NCBI GenBank assembly: GCA_010014835.2
Contig: JAAAKB020000025.1
Span: forward strand, 1,951,711-1,976,472
Source of the DNA: Apostichopus leukothele
Lineage: Eukaryota; Echinodermata; Holothuroidea; Aspidochirotida; Stichopodidae
Direction of reading: 5' to 3'
Length of the DNA: 24,762 nt
Shown one piece after another: positions 1 through 11,600 of this stretch; position 1 is the first letter of the stretch, and each line of letters starts with the position of its first letter. The position numbers and the translations under genes were made by a program. The notes beneath the pieces were generated by a model. The model was not told the origin of the DNA and searched no databases. It was given only the letters and a program-made list of their open reading frames with translations.

Positions 1-869
1 GAAAATAAAGTGTATAGCAATTCCTTTAGTTAAGTTTTGATCATGTTATTGCAGGAAGGTGGGGTGAATATGTCTTATGTCCTAACAGTAAGTTTATATA
101 GGTTTGCCAAATTCACCAGTGCAGCCCCAGTTAAGACTAAATCCTGTGTAGGTAAATCACTTAGAGGACCTCATAAATGTATTTAAGATTACAACTTGTC
201 AAATGCCTAAAATAAGGGTGGTCATCACATTTTTTTTTTTTTTACCAAAGATTTGGATTATTCTTTAACCATGCCTTTCTTCATAATTAATACCTTTAAT
301 AGTAGAATGCCCAGAACAAATTAAGACTGATATTCTCTACCTTTTTTTTTTAACCATTTGTAACTGTATCCTATCAGAAGGATAAACACAAGAGTTTGTC
401 ATTTTTTTTTTTTTTTGGTACCAGATTTTTTGGGGGATTTTCTTTTAACGATGAAAACTTTTAACATTTTCTTCACTTTCTGATGAAAATTTTTCGGCAA
501 AAAGAGGAACACATTTTCCCCTGATTAATCAAAGGTATTTGTGTTTTGTGTTTCATTGTCACTCTCATAATGTACACTTGTCAAATATGATTGCCAAGTA
601 TAAACTTGCACTTTTTAACCTGTAAATAGATGACTACAGAGTCTCTCTTTCTATAAGATTGTTTCAGCATTTTAATCGAACATCCCTCGTCGTTTTTAAT
701 TTTCTTTTGTCTTATGATCAAGTCATGACTGTGGTATACGATGAGTCGGCTTTCTCTGTCGGCTGTAGTTTTGTACACATAAACAGACAACATGTATTCA
801 GTGCGCAGAAAATCAACAGTCTTTTTACTGTCAATGCATGTATTGGATATCTATATACATATATGAGCT
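1..869. other. Non-coding, AT-rich, no gene seen
   Basis: No open frame here has recognisable protein features. Short open frames at 581-793 (-) and 659-892 (+) overlap each other and have no family motif. The stretch contains several T-runs (about 231-243, 342-351 and 402-416). I see no promoter or splice pattern that would tie it to a gene. Confidence 0.6.
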
Positions 870-884
870 TGTTCAGGAGAGCAG

Positions 885-975
885 GCCCGTAGCCAGAAAT
901 GTCTGACTTGGAGGGGCACCAACAATTTCAGGAGGGACATCAATACTCATTTCCGTGCAGGTTGGTGGGTACAAT
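885..975 (+). repeat. Dispersed repeat end, copy A ('cccgtagccag' type)
   Basis: The segment beginning 'caggcccgtagccagaaa' and continuing through 'aggggcaccaacaa' and 'tcaggaggg' matches the reverse complement of 5470-5555 with a few differences and one extra internal block in the second copy. The two copies face each other about 4.6 kb apart. From memory, ends reading 'gtagccagga' followed by G-rich sequence are common in invertebrate repeats, so this is probably one terminus of a non-autonomous element. The family is not identified. Confidence 0.55.
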
Positions 976-1009
976 AGTCTGCACAGGGAAAGGGAGAAAT
1001 CCTACCATT

Positions 1010-1051
1010 CCCCCTACCCCTACCCCACACTCCCTCCCCCTCCCCTCCCCC
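1010..1051. repeat. C-rich tract (G-quadruplex-capable on minus strand)
   Basis: There are seven or more runs of three to five C within 42 bases. The minus strand therefore carries closely spaced G-runs that could fold as a quadruplex. It lies just inside repeat end copy A. A similar tract lies at 5969-5990, outside copy B. No coding role is visible. Confidence 0.6.
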
Positions 1052-1070
1052 GGGCTGTGTCATGGCTATG

Positions 1071-2212
1071 GGCTTGCATGAGGGCTTGGGTTTAATTCAT
1101 ACGTTATATAATGCAATTTTTACATATATATCCTTTCTAGTAGCCTAGAATGTTGGGAGCATGTTAGGTGTGGTATTTGTGTCTCACCAGTAATGTAATA
1201 TCAAGTCACATGGCATCAGTGTATACTAAGTAGTGAGTAGATTCTTCTTAGGTTATTTGTGTCCAAAGATTGGTTTTACCATGCAGTTAAATAAAGTGAT
1301 AAATTGTGGTGGCTTCTATGGTAGTGGTCTAACTATTATCCAAGTAATGTTTGCATCACTGATATTCTGGTAAACTGTCAACATTTATGCTAATGAGTGT
1401 ACTGAAGGACTTTACAGTGATGCTAGGAATCTCTTGAATTGTTTCACAGTGATGCTAATAAATCTATTGAGCTCATCAATTATACTAGTTCAACTGCTGA
1501 AGGGCCTGACAGTGATGCTAGTAATCTTTTGAATTGCTTCACAGTGATGCTAATAAATCTATTGAGCTAATCAGTTATACTAGAGCGCCTGCGGAAGGGC
1601 CTGACAGTGATGCTAGTAATCTCTTGAATTGCTTCACAGTGATGCTAATAAATCTAAGCCTGCTGAAGTGCCTGACAGTAATGCTAGTAATCTCTTGAAT
1701 TGCTTGACAATGATGTTAATAAATCTATTGAGCTCACCATTGATACTAGTAAGCCTGCTGAAGGGCCTGACAGTGATGCTAGTAATCTCTTGAATTGCTT
1801 GACAGTGATGTTAATAAATCTATTGAGCTCATCATTGATACTAGTAAGCCTGCTGAAGGGCCTGACAGTGATGCTAGTAATCTCTTGAATTGCTTCACAG
1901 TGATGCTAATAAATCTATTGAGCTCATCAATTATACTAGTATGCCTGCTGAAGGGCCTGACAGTGATGCTGGTAATCTCTTGAATTGCTTCACAGTGATG
2001 CTAATAAATCTATTGAGCTAATCAGTGATACTAGTAAGCCTGCTGAAGGGCCTGACAGTGATGCTAGTAATCTCTTGAACATTTTCAGAGTGATGGTCAT
2101 AAATCTATTGAGCTTAACAGGTACACTAGTAATCTATTGAGTTCAACAGTGATGCTAGTGAATCTATCAACAGGTTTTACACATGAACAGTTGACAGGCT
2201 TGCATGAGGGCT
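1071..2212 (+). repeat. 16-bp exact direct repeat flanking the 95-bp array
   Basis: The 16-mer 'ggcttgcatgagggct' occurs at 1071-1086 and again at 2197-2212, on either side of the tandem array. An exact 16-bp match in the same orientation 1.1 kb apart is unlikely by chance. It could be a duplication made when the block between was inserted or amplified. The sequence beyond the 16 bp does not clearly match. Confidence 0.55.
1404..2165 (+). repeat. 95-bp tandem repeat (minisatellite), eight units
   Basis: Units start with a 'gaagggcctgacagtgatgc'-like sequence at 1404, 1499, 1594, 1665, 1760, 1855, 1950 and 2045. The spacing is 95 bp except for one 71-bp unit (1594 to 1665), which lacks a 24-bp piece. 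Each unit contains 'acagtgatgct' twice, so an older, shorter duplication lies inside it. The central units are nearly identical, while the first and last are degraded, as expected of an array kept uniform by unequal exchange. Because 95 is not a multiple of three, the short open frames inside it are artefacts of repetition. Confidence 0.95.
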
Positions 2213-5200
2213 AGAAGAAATTATTCGCAGGTGTTTGAAGCCAGCAATTGCATCTTATTAATGTTACTGATGAAACACCACTGGGTTCTATTCTGCCTTT
2301 AGGCGTACCCTATGCTACCGTATAGAAGAGTATGTTGTAAAAGTTGTTGCACCCCTGTGGTGCAATACTACACAGTACACCTTACTTGTGTATCCCCTCA
2401 TTTCATTAACCTATCCTCAATATTCATGTTATGAACATGTTTGTATAGCTACAGATTTACTCACCATTTCCTGCAAGTAAATGTTTCATAAGCTTGCATT
2501 GCAAGATAAGTTCCTCACATTCGAAAGACCAATGGATGTCACTCTTTTGTTGTGTATATTCAGAACAGCCAGGTGACATTGGTAACATATCATAGATGGT
2601 AATGTTAGAACCAATCCAATTAGTCGTCATTACTCAGTGACACTGCTTAAATGTTCAAATCTATTTCATCCAAATCATTGACTTAAATATCAATATCAAT
2701 ATTATCATTTTTTTTTGTTTTTGCGAGGTATGATTAGTCGAACCTTTGTAAAAACTTTAAACAACAGAAAAGAACAGTCTGGAGATGTAAGTTGATCATG
2801 AATTAGTTATGAAAATCACCAATAGTTTGCTGTGAAGGGAGTATATATTTACCTCTTCACTTGTTTCTTTTTGTGTGCAATACATATATATCTTGCACTA
2901 CTTACATGCTATCTGAAATTTTTTTGGTTTTTCAAAATGCTTGACTTTATTTCCTGTTTGATACAATACAAAGAGAAAAAAAAAAATCAAAAATAGTGTG
3001 ATGGAGAAGAGAGAGGGGAAAATAACAAACCTTCAAAAAAAAAAAATTATATATTTACATTTAAAATGTAAGTACAGATTGTGTTTAAAATAGTAGTAAA
3101 AGCACTGTAGGTCAAATGCATATTCATGTCAGTGCACAGTTAATACCAGAGATACATATTCATGTAGTTAATGGTGCCCTTTTTTTTTTTTTTTAAAGTT
3201 GGATTTATCGTCATTATTGTTTTTCAGACTTACTGTTTCAGACTTGATCCAAATTCTTTTTCCTTTTTTTGTGTGAATTTTTAGTGGACTCATAGCACTC
3301 AAACATTTGGATGATGCACTTTGGTGGAAAAGTGCTCGTTTAGTTTAGTGTCAGCTGTCATAGGTATATATGTATACATACATATATATATATCTATCTC
3401 TATATATATATATATATATATATGCTTGTTATTGTAATGTACAGTTTCTTATTAAAATTATAAATTACTACTTTGTAAAACTTCTTCATTTTTATTACTG
3501 AAATGTCATGTAAATCTCAGTTGTTCTTTTGTTCAGCTCTTGCGTCTGTCGTGATCTCTCCTCCTCTATTCGTGCTGTTAAATTCTATGCTACTTTTCTC
3601 TACGATATGCAGATATTTGAATATCTCAGGAAATCTCTGTGGATGGTGTATAGTTTAAATTAACAATTAGCCATATTTTTCCTTTTCTCCACTCCTTTTC
3701 ATTTCACTCCCACTGTCTCCCCCCCCGCTTCTCCCTCGCTCACTCATCCCCTTCTCATTTCACCGGCAGTTCTTTTGTTGTGGCAGCTGCAAAAACAAAA
3801 TTCTTTTACCAAGATCATCACATGCTTTCTGTGAATGACAGGCGTTGTTTATTGCCCAAGAAGTTGTATAATGTTCTGCTCACCGTCTACCAACGTTGCA
3901 TTTAGTTTGATAAAATTTGTTTGCACGTATCATCCCCAGTTCTCTAGTCCTGTACACCCTGTTAGTAGAAATTGCCAAATTACGGTAAGATCGGCAAAAG
4001 CTGCACTTGCAATTTTTGATCAGCCATCTTGTTTGAGAAGTCTCAAATGGGTTAAATGGGTTACACTGGATGAAGATAAATACATAAACTAAACACATGT
4101 TTGGCAGAAGCAACTCTCATTCCATCATCAGTCCAGTGCAAACTTTTGTGCATAAACTATTTTACGTCTGGTTCATTGTGATCAACAGAAAGACATATAC
4201 CATAACTAAAGTTAACTTAACTGAAGTTTAAGTTAACTTAAGTTAGGTATTGGTTTTCTATCTGTTTTTCCTTCTTTTGTTCTTTTTTTAAGTTATTGCC
4301 CAACATTTTTATACATTTCATGGAGTTTGTGGGTTGAGAAATGTTACATTTGTCATTTGTGATACCCCTCACGATTTTTAAGATAAATTTATTGCTCATT
4401 GACTGTTAATTTTGGTTAAAAGTGACATAAATGTAATTGTACATGAGGTTCAGGAAACGGTCAAAATTCTCAATCTTTCAATCCCCTCCTTCCTTACCTT
4501 ACCCCTCGCCATCCCTTTCTAAACCCCTTCCCCTAGCTCATATTCATCCTTCCCGGTTTGAGCATTTTACCCATTCTAAAAGATGGGAACAGAGTGATCA
4601 AAGGCAATAAACTAAAACAATTTCAGTAGCAAACTGGGTAACGTTTCAGGACCTGCATCCTCCACAGAGTTCTACAAAATCTGTCTGTGATGCTAAGAAT
4701 CTAACTGTTTTTACTTTCATGAGTGCTTGAATCAGTTCACTACACTCTTAAAGTGACAGTATTATCTTGATATGTTGCCATGGAAACTGAGCAATTTTGA
4801 TATTGAAATGTGATTCTTCATGTGCTTCACCTTTACAGTCCCTTTAAGCATCATTGAATTGTTATGACTTGACATCAGTTTGGGTGTCCTATGTACGTGG
4901 CTCAACCCCCATCCCTCCCCACCCCACCCCACCTTTTGACTATTATCGCCCTTCTGATACCATATTTACAGGTCTATCCCTTTGTTTTATTTTTCTCTGA
5001 GCAAACTAAAGTACAACCTTGTTTTCTTTCCTTTCTCTCTCTCTCTCGTTCCTTCATTCATTTTCTTGCTTGTACGGTTACCTAGCAACTCCACATAAGA
5101 TATTTCCTGGTTCATGTATAAATAATAAAGAAAAAAACAAGGAAAAAGAAAAAGAAAGATCATGTGAAGGCATACTTCATGAAAAACGCAGAATCATGTA

Positions 5201-5469
5201 AAGATATTTTCTACTGTTGGTTTTATTATTTTTTTTTTTGCGTTTTGGCTATTTCAGAATCATTTTCCTATGACAAGTTTTGTGTAAAAAGAAGTACGTA
5301 AATTTCTATGCTGTATGTAATCTTGTCTTGTGTGAAATATTGAAATGTATTTAAAAAAAAACAATTCTAATGAATATTTTTGTTGTCTTTCTTTAGCTTG
5401 TTGCATTTCCAATATGATCTCTGTGACACAACGTCATGTGTACAAAATCTTCACAAGTTATAGAACATG
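2213..5469. other. Non-coding stretch, no gene seen
   Basis: No open frame in this stretch shows a conserved motif, and those present (3835-4092, 3880-4113, 4891-5085, 5019-5201) are short or low-complexity. It contains long T/A runs (about 2707-2717, 2978-2987, 3035-3047, 3179-3194), C-rich tracts near 3719, 4484-4530 and 4905-4932, and the TA microsatellite listed separately. A palindrome-rich AT patch built on 'ttaagttaacttaa' lies near 4206-4247. Confidence 0.6.
3363..3424. repeat. TA/TATC microsatellite
   Basis: A run of TA dinucleotides interrupted by 'catacatacatat' and 'ctatctctat', ending in about ten uninterrupted TA units. It is simple sequence with no sign of function. Confidence 0.9.
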
Positions 5470-5555
5470 AGGATTGTGCCCCTCCTTAAGTTGTTGGTGC
5501 CCCTCCTGAATATATGATCGGTGCCCCTGCAACTCAGAATTCCTGGCTATCAGCC
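5470..5555 (-). repeat. Dispersed repeat end, copy B (inverted relative to copy A)
   Basis: Read on the minus strand this is 'caggctgatagccaggaa', then an 'aggggcacc' block, then 'caggaggggcaccaacaa'. It is the counterpart of 885-975 in the opposite direction. On the plus strand 'gtgcccctcct' or a close variant is repeated three times. Together with copy A it could mark the two ends of one non-autonomous element of about 4.7 kb. The alternative is two unrelated solo insertions. Confidence 0.55.
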
Positions 5556-8399
5556 TGAGCATGGTGCGATCATTCACCTGAGTAGTAGTGTAAAATACAA
5601 CCAACAAGACCGAGTACTTTTATGAACACGATGGGAAAGCATCTATATTTTGGTTTATTCTAAAGGTTGGGTTTGGTTGGTCGGCAATGATCTTTTAGGT
5701 TCATACAAACTACAGAGCACTCACGGATGACATTCCCCACTGTTTGATATCGATAAAGTTGTAATGCATCGTAGACATGATTTCACGTAGTAAATGCCTA
5801 ATCGCCATGTTGAGAGGGATGGTGTGGTGGCAGTTGCTTCATTATTCTGGTCGCAGATAATTTGAAATTGATATTGAAAAAAGGAAAAATATCCTACAGT
5901 GATATTTTAAAACCCCCATCTCAAAATATCTAGCATCTAACGTGATATATGGTTGATTGAATGTGAATCCCCCTCCCCCTCCCCTCCCCTTACTCCAAGA
6001 GGTGAATGAAAGTAGATGGTGGTTTCATCTGCAAAGATCTAAAAAGCTAAGCTATTATAATCTTGTTCTATTATTTAAACCTTATTGTTTGGCATGTTTG
6101 TTTAGCTGCCAATGTAATTTCATCAAACTACAAGTCTTTTGTAGCAAAATTATTAGTAAATAACATTGATATAATATGATTGAATTATTATCAAGAAAGA
6201 GAAATACACTTTAAGCTCAGCTGCCCAGCCCTGATGACAATTCACTCTGTTGTTGCCAGATGCAATCAACAAAGTTGGAAACTTCATATTTTTGTGATAC
6301 AATAATCAATGAGGATGTGGTTTTGATTTCAAAGACTATTAAGCCTCTCCAGAAGAGCCATTTTAAAAGAAATTCATTTGGATATTAGCTGCCCTATGAA
6401 ATCAGACACGATATGCTGCCCTTGAGGTAAGAAACCAGCAAGGATTGCCAAATTCTTACACTAACATACAAGAGCACAACCACATACAGTATTGGAACTT
6501 TTGGAATAAAATCTATGGGATCTGCCTTCCCATTGATCAACATAATATTATCAACAATTCTCAGAACTCCTCTCCATACATCTCTCAACCCGGGCGACAA
6601 AAAAACTTAGTTCCCTCACTGTTCGCTTCATAACAGAAATTGGTGGTTGTGTGCTGCTTAGATACTGTACACAAGACATTTTTTGCATAGCGCCCACGAT
6701 CTGTGACATATCTCCATGGTGAACGTGTGCTGGTTAAGTTGATTTTGTGCTAGCGCCATCACTCCAATAACTTCGGCATAATAATATAGCTACCTGTTGA
6801 TTTTGTGTGTGAATACTGTAAAAGACAACATCGAAAAGAGATCCTTTATTATTTTGAAACGAAAAACACGAGTGAAGATAATTAAGAGTTAACCTGATGC
6901 ATTTAATGGCTTCACAATTGGTCAGAATCTCGAAATGTGATTAACCGTTTGTAAAATATGAAAGATGTCAGTTGTCAATAATCTTTCATTTAAATTATGA
7001 AATCTGTGATCAATATTTTAGTTGTACATCAAATTTCAATTTATTATTAACCATTTTGCGAATATAAACCACTAAATTCCTCCCCTTCCTCATCTGTAAA
7101 TGCTCTCCTCCTGGCCCCCACACTTTCTAGTTCACCGTGGCATAAAATTGAAACAGTAGTTACAACTCAGTTTACAAAATTGCACTAACTGGGTGTACAC
7201 ATTAACGTAATTACCACAAACTTGACGGCATTGAAAGATGGACAAGGCAAGGCCACTTACTTGTGACATCTTTCATATATTTTGTTATTGGAACCTTCAA
7301 ATGTATCTTCCGCCTTTTTTCCTACATTGGACATTTTTCATGCTTTCAACTAACGTTGCCCCTGCAAGGCAATTTAGGCTTAGCAACTAGTTGTTGAGAA
7401 GAGAATCTGCAAACATACTAGCAGCAAAATGGATGTACTTCCAAACTAAAATGATCGGTAAGCATTTCGTATTAGCCAAAGTGAAAACCGAACGAAAATT
7501 ACTTAATACAAGTGTTGCCCAGTGTTGCTGATATGATGTACGATGATTCTGTTCTTTTAGCTTGGCATGCTTTAAGCAATAGAAGAGAACCCTCCTTTTA
7601 GGACATACGTGGTATATTGCAATTAAACACTGCACTAATAAAACTTTACATAGGCCTATTCTACATTTGACCTAACAGACGTCCATTACAAGCCGCGGGA
7701 CGAGTAGCTTGGAGAGGGGAGGAGGGGAAAGAGGGGCAGTTGTCCGAATAATTTGCTTAAAACAGAATCTTCTTAGTACTCTTGATTGTGACAATGTAAG
7801 CCTACTTATAGCTTGCAACGAAAGCACAAGGAATATCTGAAAATGATACAGCTTGTTGTACCCATCCCCGCCAGAACTACCTCTCCTTTTAGCGGGTAGC
7901 CCCTGCACTTCAGTCATAGCAGTTTACACCAAATCAGAAATACCCTCCTCCACCCTGCTACTGACTAAGAATGTTGCAAGGGAAAGGTTTTGAAACGACC
8001 GCCCCACATTGAATTTATTTTTTCAGTTAAAATACTAGAATTTGGATCTTTCTTGTGATTGCATTCTGGCCAGTTATCCTAGGTCTATCGGTTATAGTTG
8101 AACCGAATTATACCGCGCTCTTCTGAAATAATACAAACGGGCTGAGGAATAAACAATCGGACATAATTAGAGGCTAATGGTTAAACGTTTCTTTTGTTAT
8201 TGGCGGATTAAACGAACTTAGGCCAACTAGTGTAGTGTTTTAACATCCCTGACCAGTCATTTTAGTTCTAAAACCACCTGCTTGAGCGAAAGTTTTTTCG
8301 TTGACAGGCAAACGTTGAAAGCACAAGTACGCAGATTGACTCCGGAGTGCGTGAGAAAGGGCGGATGTATGTTAAACTGACTTGGAAGTTGAATGCACA
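5556..8399. other. Non-coding upstream region, no gene seen
   Basis: Open frames at 5957-6163, 6394-6633, 7387-7635 and 7672-7917 show no conserved motif and lack consistent splice signals. A C-rich tract occupies 5969-5990. The last few hundred bases before 8400 are somewhat richer in CG dinucleotides and may belong to the promoter of the gene that follows. Confidence 0.55.
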
Positions 8400-8524
8400 A
8401 CACGATTTTCAATTAACAGCAATTTGAAATTCACTTCCAAGATAAAGGATTGACACTAGTCAGGAATATTGGACACGTGTAGAATATTGTCATATTGTTT
8501 TGATGTAATCACAACATTGCAAAA
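8400..8524 (+). promoter_or_regulatory. 5' flank / 5' UTR of the RNF113-like gene
   Basis: A perfect E-box (CACGTG) lies at 8474-8479. No convincing TATA box is visible. The in-frame stop TGA at 8501-8503, with no AG acceptor between it and the ATG, means the first coding exon cannot extend upstream in this frame. The transcription start is not determinable from sequence alone. Confidence 0.4.
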
Positions 8525-8612
8525 ATGGCAACGCCAGAAGGTTTGGAAGTGACAAATGGAAGTCACGAAAACGGTGATATGGTGGATGGGAGAGTCTCTG
8601 CTGGTCATGACA
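8525..8612 (+). CDS. RNF113A-like: Exon 1 (start codon exon) of RNF113-like gene
   Basis: It starts at an ATG in good context (aaaaATGG), encodes 29 residues ([18 protein letters not shown]...) and ends at a canonical donor GTAAGT (8613-8618). It is polar and acidic, with no domain. The single leftover base joins 'AT' from exon 2 to make Asn, so the exon 1 to exon 2 frame holds. It bears no resemblance to the usual RNF113 N-terminus. Exon 1 is supported by start context, donor and phase only. Confidence 0.65.
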
Positions 8613-11600
8613 GTAAGTAAAGTTGTAATTCACATATTGCAAGGCCCTGTTCCCCATGCCTGGTACGGAAATAGTGTTGATGACTTAACCAATAGCCAAT
8701 GTAACCTACTGCGCTAAGGCCCTTTAGAAAGATTGTTAAATCAAGGTTTAGGTGAGGCCTAGGCTAGACTAACCCATCTTCAGTGTGCATCTTTAGAGTA
8801 TTTAGGCAAGGCTGTATCCTAATTGATAGGCTGACATGAAACATGAAGTCCATGTTCAGGCTAACTTAGTTTAGGCCTCTAGAGTAGCCCACTGTTTAAC
8901 TTAAGTCAACGTTTCATAATGTGGGATGCACGTACGCATCTGGGGAGGGGGTTAGGGTTATGAGATAGTTGAGGCATCATGTTTAGGCTAGGGATCTGAC
9001 TAAAATAATGTAAAACATGTTTTCTTGCCTCGTATATTCTCAGTCAAGGTTGAAGTTACTTTCATGGGATCATGAACCATGCATCGCCACTTGCTTTAGT
9101 TTGGACTAGGCCTGGGCTAGGCGTATATCATTCGATAATAGGTGCGCATCCAATATAACAATGATAAAAGGTTGGCATTGGTTAAGAATTAATAGTAATA
9201 TAAATAATATTAATTCACTAAATTACAAAAGGTTGGGGATGTGATGTACAAAATACAAAACACCCCTACTTTATAGTGGAATATGAATGGCGATGAGTGG
9301 GACACGATCCCTTTCATGGGCTAGCAAGTCCCATATTATAAGTGTGTTGTTTCAGTCGGAAAGTTGACCTACAAATACGACCGTTATGTGCAATTGAACA
9401 TAATGAGGTCGCGAGGTCAGCATTCCGACTGGTTTTGCAGAGTAATGACTTGATACAACCGTTCTACAAATGATACATCACAAGAGAAGTTTGGACAAGT
9501 TTCATCTCCCTATGGATAAGAGTACACTGACTTGATGAATTAACTTGACATGAGTCAAGAAAACATTGGTGGTATAGTGTTTAATTTCACCTACTTTTGT
9601 GAAGCACTAGTATAGCCATGACATGCACTGTGTTACACATCTTAGCTGCCCTTTAAATTAGAAAGTGATTTAAAAGGGATATTAGACTGTACTGTAGGCT
9701 GGTTGCAATATATATCATTTCATATTTCAAGCATTACCTCACATAAGCAGAAGAAGTTTAAATGAAGCTTGAGATTGTACTGTATACTAAATATATATTC
9801 ACTTCCTAATGGCACTACATAATAAATACCATATATTAAAGTGCTGTATCATGAAATTAAACATGCTCAAGAGCACTGTACAAAAGAACCAATACCTGGA
9901 ATATAAAATTACCAAACATAAGAAAACCTAAAAGTAATAACAACAGCAATAAAAGTAAAAAAAGATATAAGACAGGGTTATAAAACACAATAAAGAACAC
10001 AAAAATATAAATAGACATAAAAACAACAATAAGATTAATGCCCATACTCAAGCCTAAAAAGATAAGTTTTCAAATGCTTCTTAAAAGTGTCAATATATGT
10101 GATGAGGAAGAGAATTCCAGAGTTTAGGACCTGCTGCACTGAACGAACAATCTCCATGTGACTTTGGTAGTACGAGGAATAACTAGAGAAAGATGACTTT
10201 GGGATCGTAATGCCCTAGCTGGAGTGTAGCGTTTCACTAAATCAGTCATATAACTCGGAGGTTGATCATGAAGAATGCGAAAAACGTGCAGAATGAGCTT
10301 GTAATTTATCCGGCGATGAATTGGCAACCAATGCAGGTCTCGGAGTACTGGAGTGATGTGTTCGTAACAAAGTATAGTTAACATCAACGATTCGAGATTT
10401 TTCATTGAGCAGTGTTTGTAATAAGTGGTGTGACAATGTATATGGTTTGTTGCTTGTGTAAGTCATTTTTCGCATACAGTTAAGAACGGTTGATACTCCA
10501 TCTTGTGACCGCTTTATCCTGGGGTGGTAGACAGTATACATACAAAACAAGTCACCGTATCACAGTGAAATGATGATCGACCTATCGATATTTCGAGTAT
10601 TGGGTTTAAATTTTTATGCAGAAAATGTGGCTCACATACATACATACGTACAGTAATGCAATTCATCGTTATTGCGTGGTGACCACGATCAATTTGCATA
10701 CCACAAGGGCGATTCATGTACTGATACATTGCAATAATTACCCTTGTCCACGGTATTGTGTCCGGGCTACACTTAAAAGACACTGCAGTATCTGAAATTA
10801 ACCTTGTAATTTCCGATCCAACGAAAAACCTGACTTGGAAAACATGGTAAAGAAGAGAAATAGTTGGGAAAAAAGTAGTAGCTTCCTATAAAATGGGGAA
10901 TTTATAACTGTATGGATACTCATGTTGGACTAGTAAGTAACAAGTCTGTTTGTAAATGACATACTCGAGACTCGATGCAATTCTCTTAGTGAGTATGTTA
11001 ATTATCACACTTTGGGATGTGCAATTTCCCCCAGTACCAAAACATGACATTGGGGAACTTTAATAACTAGTGTATGCACTCTGCCCATTGTAAATGTGCA
11101 TTACCATTGTTATCTGTCACATAACGTACTGGAGACTTCAATAGTGGCCTTCTTTCTTTTTATGCTGGGGCGAGGGGATTGGATGTTGGGCACAGTTTTA
11201 AGAAGTGGTGATTCATTTCGATAAACGTTTACTAGCCTGTATCATGTCTAGTTTGAGTTAGTTGATGTAAGTGAATACTTATTCCTCTTTAAAGGAAGCA
11301 TCATACATCATAACTAAAAATGTCGAATACTGCGATGGGACTTTGGTGATTCATTACAATCAGTCAAGCCCTGTGTGATGAGTGGAAGGGAATAGAAACA
11401 ATGAGCGCACTGCGATTCAATTTACCAAAAAAAACTAAAAAATGTTAAATCAGCTGTTAGTATCGATGTCAGTTTAGTTTAGTTTAGTTTAGGAGAAAAA
11501 AAGGATCAGGAGGGACACTCAAGTCCCCATCAAGGACCCTATAAAAAACCGAAGACACAAACACTCAGACCCGATTACAATGCTTAAAGTGCTTGTCCAA

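Noticed and set aside
1700-1983. Two similar 62-residue open frames that look like a repeat protein
   Set aside because: They are the same stretch of the 95-bp tandem array read one unit apart. The unit length is not a multiple of three, so no continuous repeat protein is encoded.
3835-4113. Overlapping open frames on both strands (85 and 77 residues)
   Set aside because: No recognisable motif, the two strands overlap each other, and no splice context supports either.
4891-5201. Serine/leucine-rich frames with 'SLSLSF' repeats
   Set aside because: Produced by pyrimidine-rich simple sequence; low complexity only.
6394-6633. Opposed 68- and 62-residue frames
   Set aside because: The minus-strand peptide looked faintly like a polyprotein fragment, but I could not place it in any family.
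7672-7917. 81-residue minus-strand frame with a proline-rich end
   Set aside because: Composition follows a purine-rich tract; no domain and no splice support.
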